Program-made: the position numbers and the translations under genes
NCBI GenBank assembly: GCA_001874305.1
Contig: MPCU01000004.1
Span: forward strand, 124,001 to 188,000
Source of the DNA: Bacteriovorax sp. MedPE-SWde
GTDB taxonomy: Bacteria > Bdellovibrionota > Bacteriovoracia > Bacteriovoracales > Bacteriovoracaceae
Length of the DNA stretch: 64,000 nucleotides
Direction: 5' to 3'
The notes under the pieces: model-generated
Database searches by the model: none
Told to the model about the DNA's origin: nothing
The model's input: only the letters and a program-made list of their open reading frames with translations
Shown: one piece after another, positions 17,207 through 26,442 of the stretch
Numbering within the stretch: position 1 is the stretch's first letter
How the letters are laid out: each line of letters begins with the position of its first letter

Positions 17207-17872
17207 ATGAACAATGCGAAACGAATCTTTTTAATACTACCAATTTTATTCTCTGTAGCGATCAAGGCCGACTTTAATACTATACCTTTTACTCCCCAAG
17301 AATGGGAGGTTATCAAATATCGAAAAATTAAGGCCAACTCTACTCGCTTACAAAGTGATCATGTTGAAATAGATGTTAATCAATCTGCTGGCTCAATCAT
17401 ACACACTCTAAAAACTCCACTCCACCTAGAAGAGATTCATTTGAACTTTGCCCATAGTGGTTCATTGAACTTAACTAAGGTTAAACAAGGGGAAGATGGA
17501 GGAGATGACTTTCTACTTAGAGTTGGTCTCATCTATGAGGGAGAGGAAACACTAGGTTTTTTTACTCGGAAGCTAGCGGCAAATTGGTTAATCAAAATAT
17601 TTGATAAGGCACCTAAGGGATCAGGGATTTCACAAATAATTTTTCATAATGTCGTATCAGATAAGTCTCTATTAGGAAAAGAAGGCAAGAGTTCAGCTTC
17701 AAAATATATGTATAATAAGAACTCTTTTTTAGCTAAACGTAATCTCAACTTGAAAATTAAGCCAGCGAGAAAAAAGAAAATTATCGCGATATGGCTGTGT
17801 ACAGATGGTGATGAGACAAAGTCATCATTTAAAATAAAGCTTAGTAATTTTAGATATAAGATTAAAAACTAA
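17207..17872 (+). CDS. Exported protein, possibly DUF3047-related
   Basis: The 221-residue product has a signal peptide (MNNAKRIFLILPILFSVAIKA). The mature part has a GGDDFLLRVGLIYEG segment and a later Trp-containing IIAIWLCTDG strand. This weakly recalls DUF3047 proteins, which have a K-x-G-D-D-F-x-x-R-V motif and a beta-sandwich-like fold, but I am not sure. The ATG at 17207 is preferred over an in-frame ATG at 17189 because the signal peptide starts there and the -10 element lies between the two. Confidence 0.6.
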   Translation: MNNAKRIFLILPILFSVAIKADFNTIPFTPQEWEVIKYRKIKANSTRLQSDHVEIDVNQSAGSIIHTLKTPLHLEEIHLNFAHSGSLNLTKVKQGEDGGDDFLLRVGLIYEGEETLGFFTRKLAANWLIKIFDKAPKGSGISQIIFHNVVSDKSLLGKEGKSSASKYMYNKNSFLAKRNLNLKIKPARKKKIIAIWLCTDGDETKSSFKIKLSNFRYKIKN

Positions 17873-17882
17873 ACTCATATTA

Positions 17883-18332
17883 CTATTCATGAATATAGTT
17901 CCAATAAATTATTCTATACGCGAGAGTTTTTAATCCAAAGAATATATAGATTAACTGTAGCATCCAAAAGTTTGGATAAGCATCGAAGTAGTTTCCGGCC
18001 CAAGAGATGTAAAATGAATATAGGATTGCAGGATGAAGTACATAGAGCAGAGAATGTATTAACCTCTCTCTAACACAAATATCTTTGTAGAATAGCTCAT
18101 TCTTAGCAATTGAAATACATGAAAGAAAAGCACACCCTAGGAATATATTCTTCATTAGTGGCTTAAAGCTAAAGAAGATACAGATTACAAGTGGAATGAG
18201 AAATAGTGCTCCATCAATAAGAGAGTTATAGATTTCATTCTTTGATAGTCCCCTCTTCTTATGAAAGAGGTATTCATCAACTGTAAAAAGAGTTCCGTGG
18301 AGAATGGTAAGGCTTATCATTAGAGTAATCAT
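17883..18332 (-). CDS. Small polytopic membrane protein, function unknown
   Basis: The 149-residue protein has four or so hydrophobic helices and conserved-looking polar residues within or next to them: DEYLFHKKRGL near residue 19, KNELFYKD near residue 78, and ERLIHSLLYVLHP near residue 88. The His/Glu placement could bind a metal or cofactor, but I know no matching family. It lies just downstream of aspS, beyond a terminator. Confidence 0.6.
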   Translation of the reverse strand: MITLMISLTILHGTLFTVDEYLFHKKRGLSKNEIYNSLIDGALFLIPLVICIFFSFKPLMKNIFLGCAFLSCISIAKNELFYKDICVRERLIHSLLYVLHPAILYSFYISWAGNYFDAYPNFWMLQLIYIFFGLKTLAYRIIYWNYIHE

Positions 18333-18344
18333 AAACCTATTATA

Positions 18345-18370
18345 GCAAAGGCGCCCTAGGGACGCCTAAG
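18345..18370 (-). terminator. Terminator after aspS
   Basis: AGGCG (18349-18353) pairs with CGCCT (18363-18367) around an inner CCCTAGGG palindrome. On the minus strand the hairpin follows the aspS stop and is trailed by CTTTGCTATAAT, a weak U-tract. It is likely the end of the aspS transcript. Confidence 0.55.
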
Positions 18371-18380
18371 TATTTTTAAT

Positions 18381-20165
18381 TTATTTCTTTAAAAAAGAGA
18401 AGTGTAGCTCATCTGTTTGCTCTTTAGCAGGTACCGATGGGGCAGAAGACATCATATCAGATGCTGTTGTTGTCTTTGGAAAGGCAATAACGTCTCTAAT
18501 ATTCTCTGTTTTAGCTAGCATCATAACAAGCCTATCTAAACCAAATGCAAGACCTGCGTGTGGAGGTGTTCCATACTTAAGGGCCTCAACGAAGAATCCA
18601 AATTGCTTCTTAACTTCTTCTTCACTTAGACCAAGAACTTCAAACATTCTCTCTTGAACTTCTTGATTGTGAATTCTAACTGATCCACCACCTATTTCGT
18701 AACCATTACAAACAAGGTCATATGCTGGAGCACAAAGATCTTTAAGTGGTCCATTTGGATCTGTCATATCAGCCGTCATAAAAGTTTCTAGCTGATCTTC
18801 TTTAACCATTGTGAACGGGTGGTGCATGGCATAGAAACGACCATCATCATATTCAAATAATGGGAAGTCATTTACCCAAAGAAATTTATATTCATCACCA
18901 CAAAGCTCTAGAGTTTTACCTAGATGTCTTCTTAAAGCATCAGCTGAAGCATGTACTATTGATGTCTCATCTGCAAAGAATAACCATGTTCCGGCCTCAG
19001 TTCCCTCTTCAAGTCCTGATAGTTTTGAAAGAACATCATCAGTAATAAACTTAGAAATTCCTCCGCTTGCTTTTCCACCTTCAACTTTAAAAAAGGCAAC
19101 ACCTTTTCCACCGTGAGGCTTAACAACATCAACAAAACCATCAAGAATCTTTCTTGAAAAAGTTCCCATTGAAGCTGGTACGAACATCGTCTTAACCATT
19201 CCGCCTGATTTAATAGCATTAGCAAAAACACCAAAGTCAGTACCTTCAAAGATATCACTTACAATATATTGCTTTAGTCCAAATCTAATATCTGGCTTAT
19301 CACAACCATAGTCTCTCATTGCATCAGCAAAGCTCATAACAGGAATATCAAAACCTTCTTTCATAGAGAAAAGGTTCTTAACTAATTTTGTTACAAGATT
19401 CTTAATATATGTTTCTGTTGCATAAGAAACTTCAATATCAATTTGAGTAAACTCAGGCTGTCTATCAGCTCTAAGGTCTTCATCTCTAAAACACTTACAG
19501 ATTTGGAAGTACTTATCCGTCCCACCAATCATAAGAAGCTGCTTTAAAGTTTGTGGAGATTGTGGAAGCGCATAAACATGTCCAGGGTGAACACGAGATG
19601 GAACAACATAATCTCTCGCACCTTCTGGCGTAGACTTGTAAAGAACTGGTGTCTCTACTTCTATAAAACCTTCAGATGCCATTGTGTTTCTAACTTCTAA
19701 TGTTACTTCAGATCTCTTCTTTAACATGTCTTGAAGCTTATTTGTTCTTAGGTCTAAGTAACGATACTTAAGCTTATTGTCTTCAGTTGCTTCAACTGAG
19801 CCATGTGGAAGAAATGGTATATTATTAATATCTGACATTGAAAGTAGCTCAAGCTCGCTAACGGCCAGCTCAACTTCACCTGTAGGCATTTTCTTATTCA
19901 ATGCCGCTTCAGGTCTCATTCTTACAGTACCAGTTACTTTAATTACTGATTCAAGGTGACATTTCTTCAATACTTCAAGATCACCTTTAAATTCAGTGAA
20001 CCCAAGTTGAGTCAGACCATATTTATCTCTTAAGTCGATAAAGTTTAATCCACCAAGGTCACGGTTCTTATTAACCCAACCACAAAGTGTAACTTGTTGA
20101 TCTATGTGTTCAGCTCTTAGCTCCCCACAATTATGAGATCTCATTAATCCTTCAATTTTTGACAT
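18381..20165 (-). CDS. aspS: Aspartate--tRNA ligase
   Basis: The 594-residue class II synthetase has an N-terminal OB-fold anticodon domain (VTLCGWVNKNRDLGGLNFID), the class II core with motif 2 (CFRDEDLRADRQPEFTQID), an inserted bacterial GAD domain in the middle, and motif 3 (GLAFGLDRLVMMLA). It charges tRNA-Asp and possibly tRNA-Asn. The ATG at 20165 is preceded by GGGAGA; an ATG 18 nt earlier has no such site. It is monocistronic, followed by a terminator. Confidence 0.97.
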   Translation of the reverse strand: MSKIEGLMRSHNCGELRAEHIDQQVTLCGWVNKNRDLGGLNFIDLRDKYGLTQLGFTEFKGDLEVLKKCHLESVIKVTGTVRMRPEAALNKKMPTGEVELAVSELELLSMSDINNIPFLPHGSVEATEDNKLKYRYLDLRTNKLQDMLKKRSEVTLEVRNTMASEGFIEVETPVLYKSTPEGARDYVVPSRVHPGHVYALPQSPQTLKQLLMIGGTDKYFQICKCFRDEDLRADRQPEFTQIDIEVSYATETYIKNLVTKLVKNLFSMKEGFDIPVMSFADAMRDYGCDKPDIRFGLKQYIVSDIFEGTDFGVFANAIKSGGMVKTMFVPASMGTFSRKILDGFVDVVKPHGGKGVAFFKVEGGKASGGISKFITDDVLSKLSGLEEGTEAGTWLFFADETSIVHASADALRRHLGKTLELCGDEYKFLWVNDFPLFEYDDGRFYAMHHPFTMVKEDQLETFMTADMTDPNGPLKDLCAPAYDLVCNGYEIGGGSVRIHNQEVQERMFEVLGLSEEEVKKQFGFFVEALKYGTPPHAGLAFGLDRLVMMLAKTENIRDVIAFPKTTTASDMMSSAPSVPAKEQTDELHFSFLKK

Positions 20166-20209
20166 GAAGCGTCTCCCTATCATTACGTATTCAAAGTATT
20201 CTTATATGT

Positions 20210-20734
20210 ATGACAAAGTTTATAACACCTAGACTACAAATACTCAGTAAAATTCTTATTTTATGCTCTATTTGCATGATGTCATTTGGTCAGTTTATAA
20301 ACAAGAAATGGCCAGAGGCCCAACTCATTACTCCCAATGGTCCTCCAATCAAAGTTTCATGGGCAATTTCAATCACTGAAAAGGTAAATGGCCTCTCTAA
20401 TTTAGAGTCCAAGAAGATGAATAAGGACCAGGGCCTAGTATTCTTCTACACCAAGGATCAAGATCGAGTATTTTGGATGCCCGAAACATTCTTCAATCTC
20501 GATATTATCTTCTTAGATAAGAACTTTAAGATTGTAGGGCTAGAAGAAAATATAAAGCACTTTAAAAAGAGAGTACCAGATAACGATATCCCAAGAACTA
20601 AGGCGCACTATTCAAGACATGTCCTTGAGCTACATGCTGGTCAAGCGAAGAAGCTAGGCCTTAAAAAAGGGATTACTTTAAAGTGGAAGAATCCAAATAA
20701 GGTAAAATCGCTTCTTAAAAGCTTCGCAAGATAA
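20210..20734 (+). CDS. DUF192 family exported protein
   Basis: The 174-residue product has an N-terminal hydrophobic segment, probably a signal anchor. The mature part matches DUF192 (COG1430): EKVNGLSNLESKKMNKDQGLVF...MPETFFNLDIIFLD...GLEENIKHF...HVLELHAGQAKKLGL. The family is periplasmic and small; its biochemical role is unclear. It is divergent from aspS (44 bp between starts) and has no visible Shine-Dalgarno. Confidence 0.85.
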   Translation: MTKFITPRLQILSKILILCSICMMSFGQFINKKWPEAQLITPNGPPIKVSWAISITEKVNGLSNLESKKMNKDQGLVFFYTKDQDRVFWMPETFFNLDIIFLDKNFKIVGLEENIKHFKKRVPDNDIPRTKAHYSRHVLELHAGQAKKLGLKKGITLKWKNPNKVKSLLKSFAR

Positions 20735-20827
20735 AAGCCTGAGAGCTCTTAAGTTATTGAAAATAAAGATATCAGTTCCCCTATTTCAAGTAAATCTTAC
20801 AGCGGCCCTTTCATCAAATTCAGCCTC

Positions 20828-21883
20828 ATGCGAATATCGGCCTCTATGATGAATATATTAAGATTACTGTTATTTATTGGCCTATGTACTCAGGCGTTTA
20901 GCTCCCGAGCTTCATTAGGAAAACTTCTCAATATAGAAGAGATTCCACAAGCTGCATGTCTTGCAGAATTTAAAAGTGGCAGTGAAACCTACCACTGTTC
21001 AGGAGCTTTAGTTGACTCACAAACTTTTAAGACAGCTGCTCATTGTTTAAAAGAAGATACAGACATTACTATTCGTTGTGTTTCGGGTGAAGAGTTTCAA
21101 GTTATAGAAGTAATTGGTCATAAGAAATTTAATCATAAGAAAATAAAGCGTAACCTCTATGAAAGAAGATATGATCATGCATTCTTATCTTTAGACAAGC
21201 CTTCTAAGAGTTCTATTCCGAAAACATTCGTTAATAAAGAAGAGATTCACGAGCTACTGGCGCAAAAAAGAGAGTGTGCTTTTTTTGGAGTAGGCCTTAA
21301 TCCTTGGTATCAAGGAACAGGTCGTATGCATGGAGTAAAGACCAGCTCTTCAAAAATATCAATTGAGAATGGACTTCTTATTATTAACGATCCTTTTTCA
21401 GCTGTAACTATGATCGGCGACTCCGGAGCGTCGTTTTTTTGTAAAGACGAAAGAGAATGGATTAATATTGGAACTGTTTCGGCCCATAGCTGGGAGAACG
21501 AAACCATTGTTGCGAGTAATGATATAACTAAAGAAGATCATGCTCTAAGATTCAATTCACTAGGAATACGCTCAAAGCTAAATGAATTAGAAAGTGATAA
21601 TCTTCAAGAAATTGAAGTTGCTAAAACCTATAGGGTCCTTCCATTCTCTGAGTACCATGACGGGGACATCGTTTTAAACACTGGTGATAGACAGAGAGCA
21701 AGAATCGAAATTACAAGTATCGATGGGAACTATGTCACAGGGAAATTAGATCATTATGGACCAGCTGATTACTACCTTTGTGGAGATGGCATCTCATGCG
21801 AAGAAACTCTAATTAATATTCGTATTCATAAGAGCAACTTAACAAGTAATTATCAAAGACCGGAATTTATAGACTTAAGGTAG
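20828..21883 (+). CDS. Exported trypsin-like serine protease (S1)
   Basis: The 351-residue protein has a signal peptide and an S1 protease domain with catalytic His72 (KTAAHCLKE), Asp116 (RRYDHAFLSLD) and Ser199 (MIGDSGASF), plus paired cysteines around CLAEFK and YHCSGA. A C-terminal region of about 90 residues (VLPFSEYHDGDIVLNTGD onward) follows, of unknown function. It would cleave proteins in the periplasm or outside the cell. Starts at 20828 or 20846/20849 are all possible; none has a clear Shine-Dalgarno. Confidence 0.88.
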   Translation: MRISASMMNILRLLLFIGLCTQAFSSRASLGKLLNIEEIPQAACLAEFKSGSETYHCSGALVDSQTFKTAAHCLKEDTDITIRCVSGEEFQVIEVIGHKKFNHKKIKRNLYERRYDHAFLSLDKPSKSSIPKTFVNKEEIHELLAQKRECAFFGVGLNPWYQGTGRMHGVKTSSSKISIENGLLIINDPFSAVTMIGDSGASFFCKDEREWINIGTVSAHSWENETIVASNDITKEDHALRFNSLGIRSKLNELESDNLQEIEVAKTYRVLPFSEYHDGDIVLNTGDRQRARIEITSIDGNYVTGKLDHYGPADYYLCGDGISCEETLINIRIHKSNLTSNYQRPEFIDLR

Positions 21884-21905
21884 CTCTACTTCATAAAGCT
21901 ACCTT
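21877..21905. terminator. Bidirectional hairpin between protease gene and metG
   Basis: AAGGTAGCT (21877-21885) pairs with AGCTACCTT (21897-21905) across an 11-nt loop. The stem includes the stop codon of the protease gene and lies 5 nt from the metG stop on the other strand. It lacks a long U-tract on either side, so its strength is uncertain. Confidence 0.5.
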
Positions 21906-21910
21906 ATCAA

Positions 21911-23860
21911 TTAGTTTGAACTATCTTCTTTTACTGCTGGGAAGTACTCCACTTGCTCACCAATCGTATGGTCAGCAGGAAACTCTTTTCCAAGCTCATC
22001 TATACTATATACTGACTCATCTAAATTAAGAGATTTTCTTAGTTTCTCCATCGTCTCTGGAGCAAATGGAGAGAGCATAATTACAAGATTTCTTAGGATA
22101 TAGAAACTTGAGTATAGAGCATCAACTCGTTGCTCTTCTTCAAATCTATCATCGTGTGGCTTAAATTGATTGAATAAACCATTAACGATTCTAGCGTAGT
22201 TCTCTACCGCTCCAAGTGCCTTTGGATACTCTCCACGATCCATGAATCGTGTATATGACTGAATTATTTTTAATGTTTCTTTCTCAGTCTTTCCAATCAG
22301 CTTACCTTTTTTAACGATAGAGCCAAATTTAGAATGACATGCAGAAATTGGCTTTTCAAATGAAGCATTTAAAGGGCCAGCAAGAAAGTTATTCTTATTA
22401 TTAAAGATCTCAAAATCAAAGTTAGATGCTTTTTCTGAAAGACTTAGAGTAGATAAGAAATACCTTACCTGATCAGGTGCATAACCCATCTCATCAACTA
22501 GTTGATCTCCAGTATAGAAATTACCTTTAGACTTACTCATCTTTTCACCATTAATTTGTAGGTGAAAATTACTAAAGATATCAGTTTGCTGAAGTTCTCC
22601 AGCAACAGGTTGCCTTAAAGGATCTTCTTGAGTTCCAAACCACATCGCTCCTTGCATGAGTACATAGAAGAAAACATTATCTGTTCCTAAGAACTGACAG
22701 ATCTTTGCATCAGGGTCTGTCCAAAACTCTTTGTACTTTTCAGGATCAAGTCCTTTTTTCTTTAGAGCTACTTTTGAAAAAGATATTGGAGCAATTAGAG
22801 ACTCCGGCCAAACATAGAGGGACTTTGACTCCATCCCTTCTACAATGTCAGTTGGAACAGGAACACCCCACGCAACGTCTCTTGTAATTGAACGATGTGC
22901 CCAACCATCACTTAACTCACATTCAATTCCATTTTTAACAAGTAATTCTCTTCCAGCTTTTAATCCTTCTAGAGATTCGAACTGAATTAAAACCTTCTTT
23001 CCAGGAGCATACTTACATTTATGATCTGGCATTTCAGACTTTATTTCTTTATATGTATCTTCTAACTTATTAGTAAAAGTAACTGATGGAAATACTGTTC
23101 CATAAACTTCTTGAATAATAGATTTACGCCAAGTCTTTTGCTTAGTAGCAAGCCACTCAATTAATTGATCAGTAACCTTCCACATATCTAAATATAAATG
23201 ATCTGTTTCTTTTAGAACTGGTGTTGCACTACTTAATGTACTTACAGGGTTTACAAGTTCACTTGGGTCATACTCAGCACCACAAACGTCACAGTCGTCA
23301 CTATAGGCCTTAGTATTACTACAGTTTTCATTTGGACACGTTCCCTGAACAAAGCGATCAGGAAGAAACATATTTAATTCAGGGTCAAACCACTGATTGC
23401 TACTTTTCTTATTAAGCATTCCATTTTTATGAAGCTTTCTTAAAAACTCTTGGCATAGGTTTTTATGCTCTTCAAAGTTTTCTTCTCGAGATGTTCCCGT
23501 ATAAGTATCAAGTCCTATTGAGAACTTATTCATCGTCGTTAATTGCTTAGCATGAACTTCAGAGATAAAGTCTTGAGTTGTTTTTCCTAGCTTCTTTGCC
23601 GCCACTTCACTATTAGATCCATGATCATCCGTACCACAAACGAAGAGAACATTTTCTTCTCCTATGAGTAGTTTTAACCAACGTGAATAAATATCTGCAG
23701 GAACATGAGCTCCGGCTAAATGTCCAATATGGACAGGTCCATTTGCATAGGGCATACCAGCTGTAACAACGGCCTTAGATGGGCGATTAACTCGACCTAG
23801 TATTGAAGGAATATCCTGTGCAGGACGGTTATTGTTCTTCTTATTATTTTCTTTTGTCAT
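21911..23860 (-). CDS. metG: Methionine--tRNA ligase
   Basis: The 649-residue class I synthetase has the HIGH motif as HIGH in GPVHIGHLAGAH, a zinc-binding knuckle (CPNENC...CDVCG), and KMSKS in GEKMSKSKGNF, followed by the helical anticodon-binding domain. It charges tRNA-Met and is essential. It ends without a C-terminal EMAP/tRNA-binding domain, unlike some bacterial MetRS. An 18-residue N-terminal Asn/Lys-rich extension precedes the core. Confidence 0.96.
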   Translation of the reverse strand: MTKENNKKNNNRPAQDIPSILGRVNRPSKAVVTAGMPYANGPVHIGHLAGAHVPADIYSRWLKLLIGEENVLFVCGTDDHGSNSEVAAKKLGKTTQDFISEVHAKQLTTMNKFSIGLDTYTGTSREENFEEHKNLCQEFLRKLHKNGMLNKKSSNQWFDPELNMFLPDRFVQGTCPNENCSNTKAYSDDCDVCGAEYDPSELVNPVSTLSSATPVLKETDHLYLDMWKVTDQLIEWLATKQKTWRKSIIQEVYGTVFPSVTFTNKLEDTYKEIKSEMPDHKCKYAPGKKVLIQFESLEGLKAGRELLVKNGIECELSDGWAHRSITRDVAWGVPVPTDIVEGMESKSLYVWPESLIAPISFSKVALKKKGLDPEKYKEFWTDPDAKICQFLGTDNVFFYVLMQGAMWFGTQEDPLRQPVAGELQQTDIFSNFHLQINGEKMSKSKGNFYTGDQLVDEMGYAPDQVRYFLSTLSLSEKASNFDFEIFNNKNNFLAGPLNASFEKPISACHSKFGSIVKKGKLIGKTEKETLKIIQSYTRFMDRGEYPKALGAVENYARIVNGLFNQFKPHDDRFEEEQRVDALYSSFYILRNLVIMLSPFAPETMEKLRKSLNLDESVYSIDELGKEFPADHTIGEQVEYFPAVKEDSSN

Positions 23861-23989
23861 GCTATGAATTTAGCAGAAAGCGTCAGAATCGTCTACATAG
23901 TTACTGCTTATGTCCTACAAACATCTTCATTTACTAGATTCTTTATAGTTTTTGGGATACCTTCCAACACACCACGCACAAGGACTCCA

Positions 23990-24538
23990 ATGGCAAAGTA
24001 TACTAGTTTAATTCTCTTTATCTCTGTTTATTCACAGCTCACGCAGGCGTTTAATCTTAAATTTAGGGCTAGAGAGCACTTTGAATCGAATACAGTCAAA
24101 GGGATTCAATCTCAAGATAATAAGTACAAGGGCTTAACAAATACTCTCAATATCTGGCATGAGATACCTCTAGACTATTCTATTGGTCTCGCGATCTCAC
24201 CTATTCTTAAAGGACCAGACTACAAAGGTGGAGAAGGGACAGAACTTGGAAAGAGAATGCATCTCTTTCACTACAATATTGAGTTTAAACACTACTTAAA
24301 TAGTAAAACACCATATTACTTTTATCGCTTAGGTGCAGGCCGATCTATTCTAAAATCAGAGGGAGCAATAAAGAGAGTTTGGGGAAATAATATCTATGCT
24401 GGTCTTGGTATTGAGTTCAAGTTCTCTGTTTTTGGATTAGCACTCGAATACGCGGTAAGGAAGTCCTACTTTGCTGATGATATCTCTGTAACAACACAGA
24501 CACCATCAATAGGTTTTCACTTCTATGAATTAATCTAA
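23990..24538 (+). CDS. Exported, probable outer-membrane barrel protein
   Basis: The 182-residue protein has a signal peptide (MAKYTSLILFISVYSQLTQA) and alternating-strand segments (LNIWHEIPLDYSIGLAISP, FSVFGLALEYAVR) that suggest a small outer-membrane beta-barrel. The ATG at 23990 is used because an AAGGA Shine-Dalgarno sits 5 nt upstream. In-frame codons from 23864 would add 42 residues without a signal peptide. Its stop shares CTAA with the convergent VOC-like gene. Confidence 0.65.
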   Translation: MAKYTSLILFISVYSQLTQAFNLKFRAREHFESNTVKGIQSQDNKYKGLTNTLNIWHEIPLDYSIGLAISPILKGPDYKGGEGTELGKRMHLFHYNIEFKHYLNSKTPYYFYRLGAGRSILKSEGAIKRVWGNNIYAGLGIEFKFSVFGLALEYAVRKSYFADDISVTTQTPSIGFHFYELI

Positions 24539-25044
24539 TTTACGCTCGTAATTCCTAACTCTTCCTCTTTTTTAATAACATCGAGAATATGAAGAGGGTG
24601 GAACTTTACTTGGTAGAGATCATTTATTTTTAGGCCTAGCTCAGGGTTAATAGATCTTCCCATTGCCTTTGTATTAAAGTTAAGTTCTTGGTTGTTAGAA
24701 ATGAAAGCATCTAAATCTTTAATTACAAACTCAGCATGCTCCCAGCCCTCAGTATATGAAGATCCACTCTTTGGAGCAGGTAATTCGATACATGCAATGC
24801 TTAAGTTCTTGTAGATTATTGGACTATTGAGTTTAAATATTGATATTGGACGGCCACTTACCATTGCCTCAGCAACAAGTTCAGAGATATCAAGAAGCTC
24901 TCTTTTAAGCTCTGAGTAGCGCTCTGTTGTTTCTACTCTGTAACAGATATGGTCACAGAGTAGAGTTTCTTCATTATTAAGAGATTCCATTCTCGTTAGA
25001 ATGATATCTAGCATTTGCGTATAGTCACCTAAAAGATCTTTCAC
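24535..25044 (-). CDS. YecM/VOC-superfamily protein
   Basis: The 169-residue protein resembles E. coli YecM of the VOC (glyoxalase-like) superfamily: DHICYRVETTERY near the N-terminus, SIACIELPAPKSGSSYTEGW, then EHAEFVI. The pattern suggests a metal-binding site (His of DHICYR, Glu of CIELP, His of EHAEF) but no enzyme activity is established for it. I chose the GTG at 25044 because a strong AAGGAG lies 6 nt upstream; an ATG at 25065 is upstream of that signal. Confidence 0.75.
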   Translation of the reverse strand: MKDLLGDYTQMLDIILTRMESLNNEETLLCDHICYRVETTERYSELKRELLDISELVAEAMVSGRPISIFKLNSPIIYKNLSIACIELPAPKSGSSYTEGWEHAEFVIKDLDAFISNNQELNFNTKAMGRSINPELGLKINDLYQVKFHPLHILDVIKKEEELGITSVN

Positions 25045-25118
25045 AATTATCTCCTTAAGATTCATATATACTTTATTAATCCTAGATATCAAATAAAAAG
25101 GTGGGAGAAACTCTCCCC

Positions 25119-26255
25119 CTACCCTTCATAGCTCGCTTCTAAGTAGTGTCTAGTACATAGTCTTTGTGGATCTTCCATTGTTGGATTTTCCTTATAGAAC
25201 TGCTTACACTTTTTGAAGAATATATCAGCTGAGTTTCTCTTCTTTCTCTTCCCTCTAAATTGTAGTTGAACTCCAACATAGTCTTCACCAAAAACTGGGT
25301 AAATAGACATGTCATACTTATTTCTTCTCTTAGCTTTAAAAGAGTTATTCATCATCTTCTTTGCCGTTAAGTGCCCAATTAGAGCTCCAACTAGAACATC
25401 ACTTGCCCAGTGTGCATTATCATGCATTCTTGACCAACCTCCAATCGCTGCAGCACCATATGCTAGAACAGGAATTAGCTTTGATTTATCTTTATATGTT
25501 TCGGCAATAACTGTTGCAAAAGAAAATGCAGTAGTTGTGTGTCCAGATGGAAATGATACATTGTCATTACTTGCTTCAAAACCTGCAAATTCATATGCCC
25601 CATCACCTCTACTTGGTCTCTTTCTAGAAAAGCTCATTTTCATTACTCTCGTAATTAGTCCTGAAACAATCCCAGTTTTTACAATCATTGCAGATGTCTT
25701 TTTTACTTTTCCATCCTTAATAACAACACCAAGAATATATCCTCCAGCTCCAAGCGGAAGTGACCAACTACCGGCCCTCTCTCCCCAAACAGATACAGTT
25801 TCCGTAACCTCACTCTTATTATCTTGAACAAATTGAAGAAGTTCTTCATCATTTTTAAATGCAATAATTGCAGAGGCCGCAACACCAGCAGTAAGTAAAG
25901 CTTCACCGCCAGTCAAACCAACAGAGACTGTCTCATAGGTAGGTGCCCAGTTTAGTCTTCCGTTTCTATCTATAAGTCCATCATCAGGGTATTCATATGG
26001 AGAATTTATATTATTAGAAATGATTGAAGACTCATGAGTAGATTCACTAAGTAAAAAGTCTTCCAAAGAGTCCTTTACCTCAAAGTTCAGGGCCTCATTA
26101 GCTTGTCGTCTCTCTTCTTTAAGTCGCTCTTGTTTTGCGCAAAAACCAGGTTCAATCTCATCAAAAAGCTCAAGACATTCAGCATAGGATGTTACATTTA
26201 ATAAAACTGTTAAACCAATAACAGCACTCTTAAATGATTTAAGTGTCATCTTCAT
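25119..26255 (-). CDS. Exported PAP2-family phosphatase
   Basis: The 378-residue protein has a signal peptide and the three PAP2 motifs: KMSFSRKRPS (K-x6-RP), PSGHTT and SRMHDNAHWASD (S-R-x5-H-x3-D). The middle is hydrophobic (GEALLTAGVAASAIIAF and nearby helices), so it may be a membrane protein acting on lipid phosphates or a periplasmic acid phosphatase. A Lys/Arg-rich C-terminus follows the domain. The upstream region has a TTGCGT-N17-TATATT promoter and an inverted repeat. Confidence 0.88.
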   Translation of the reverse strand: MKMTLKSFKSAVIGLTVLLNVTSYAECLELFDEIEPGFCAKQERLKEERRQANEALNFEVKDSLEDFLLSESTHESSIISNNINSPYEYPDDGLIDRNGRLNWAPTYETVSVGLTGGEALLTAGVAASAIIAFKNDEELLQFVQDNKSEVTETVSVWGERAGSWSLPLGAGGYILGVVIKDGKVKKTSAMIVKTGIVSGLITRVMKMSFSRKRPSRGDGAYEFAGFEASNDNVSFPSGHTTTAFSFATVIAETYKDKSKLIPVLAYGAAAIGGWSRMHDNAHWASDVLVGALIGHLTAKKMMNNSFKAKRRNKYDMSIYPVFGEDYVGVQLQFRGKRKKRNSADIFFKKCKQFYKENPTMEDPQRLCTRHYLEASYEG

Positions 26256-26284
26256 AAGTTCCTCTCCATAAATAATTTTTTATG

Positions 26285-26330
26285 AATATAAATAGAAAAC
26301 ACTTTTGACGCAACGAAACATGAACATGTT
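26285..26330 (-). promoter_or_regulatory. Promoter with inverted repeat for the PAP2 gene
   Basis: On the minus strand, -35 TTGCGT (26308-26313) and -10 TATATT (26285-26290) are separated by 17 bp. Four bases upstream of the -35 box lies AACATG-TT-CATGTT (26317-26330), a 6-bp inverted repeat that could bind a dimeric regulator. Both are read by eye from sequence only. Confidence 0.45.
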
Positions 26331-26403
26331 ACAATCAAGAAAAATTTGTTGAATATTTTACAAAACTTAAGGATTATTTATTGACCGTGTTCAATAAGAA
26401 AGT

Positions 26404-26426
26404 AAAAAACGCCTTATTTCAGGCGC
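26404..26426 (-). terminator. Terminator after the FtsB-like gene
   Basis: On the minus strand CGCCT, GAAATA and AGGCG form a short stem followed by TTTTTTAC, which fits an intrinsic terminator for the FtsB-like gene ending at 26443. The stem is only 5 bp. Confidence 0.55.
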
Positions 26427-26442
26427 TTATTGATGATTTTTA

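Noticed and set aside
25309-25827. Open frame on the plus strand, 172 codons, hydrophobic
   Set aside because: It is antisense to the PAP2 phosphatase, whose three motifs are intact; its hydrophobicity is a mirror of the coding strand.
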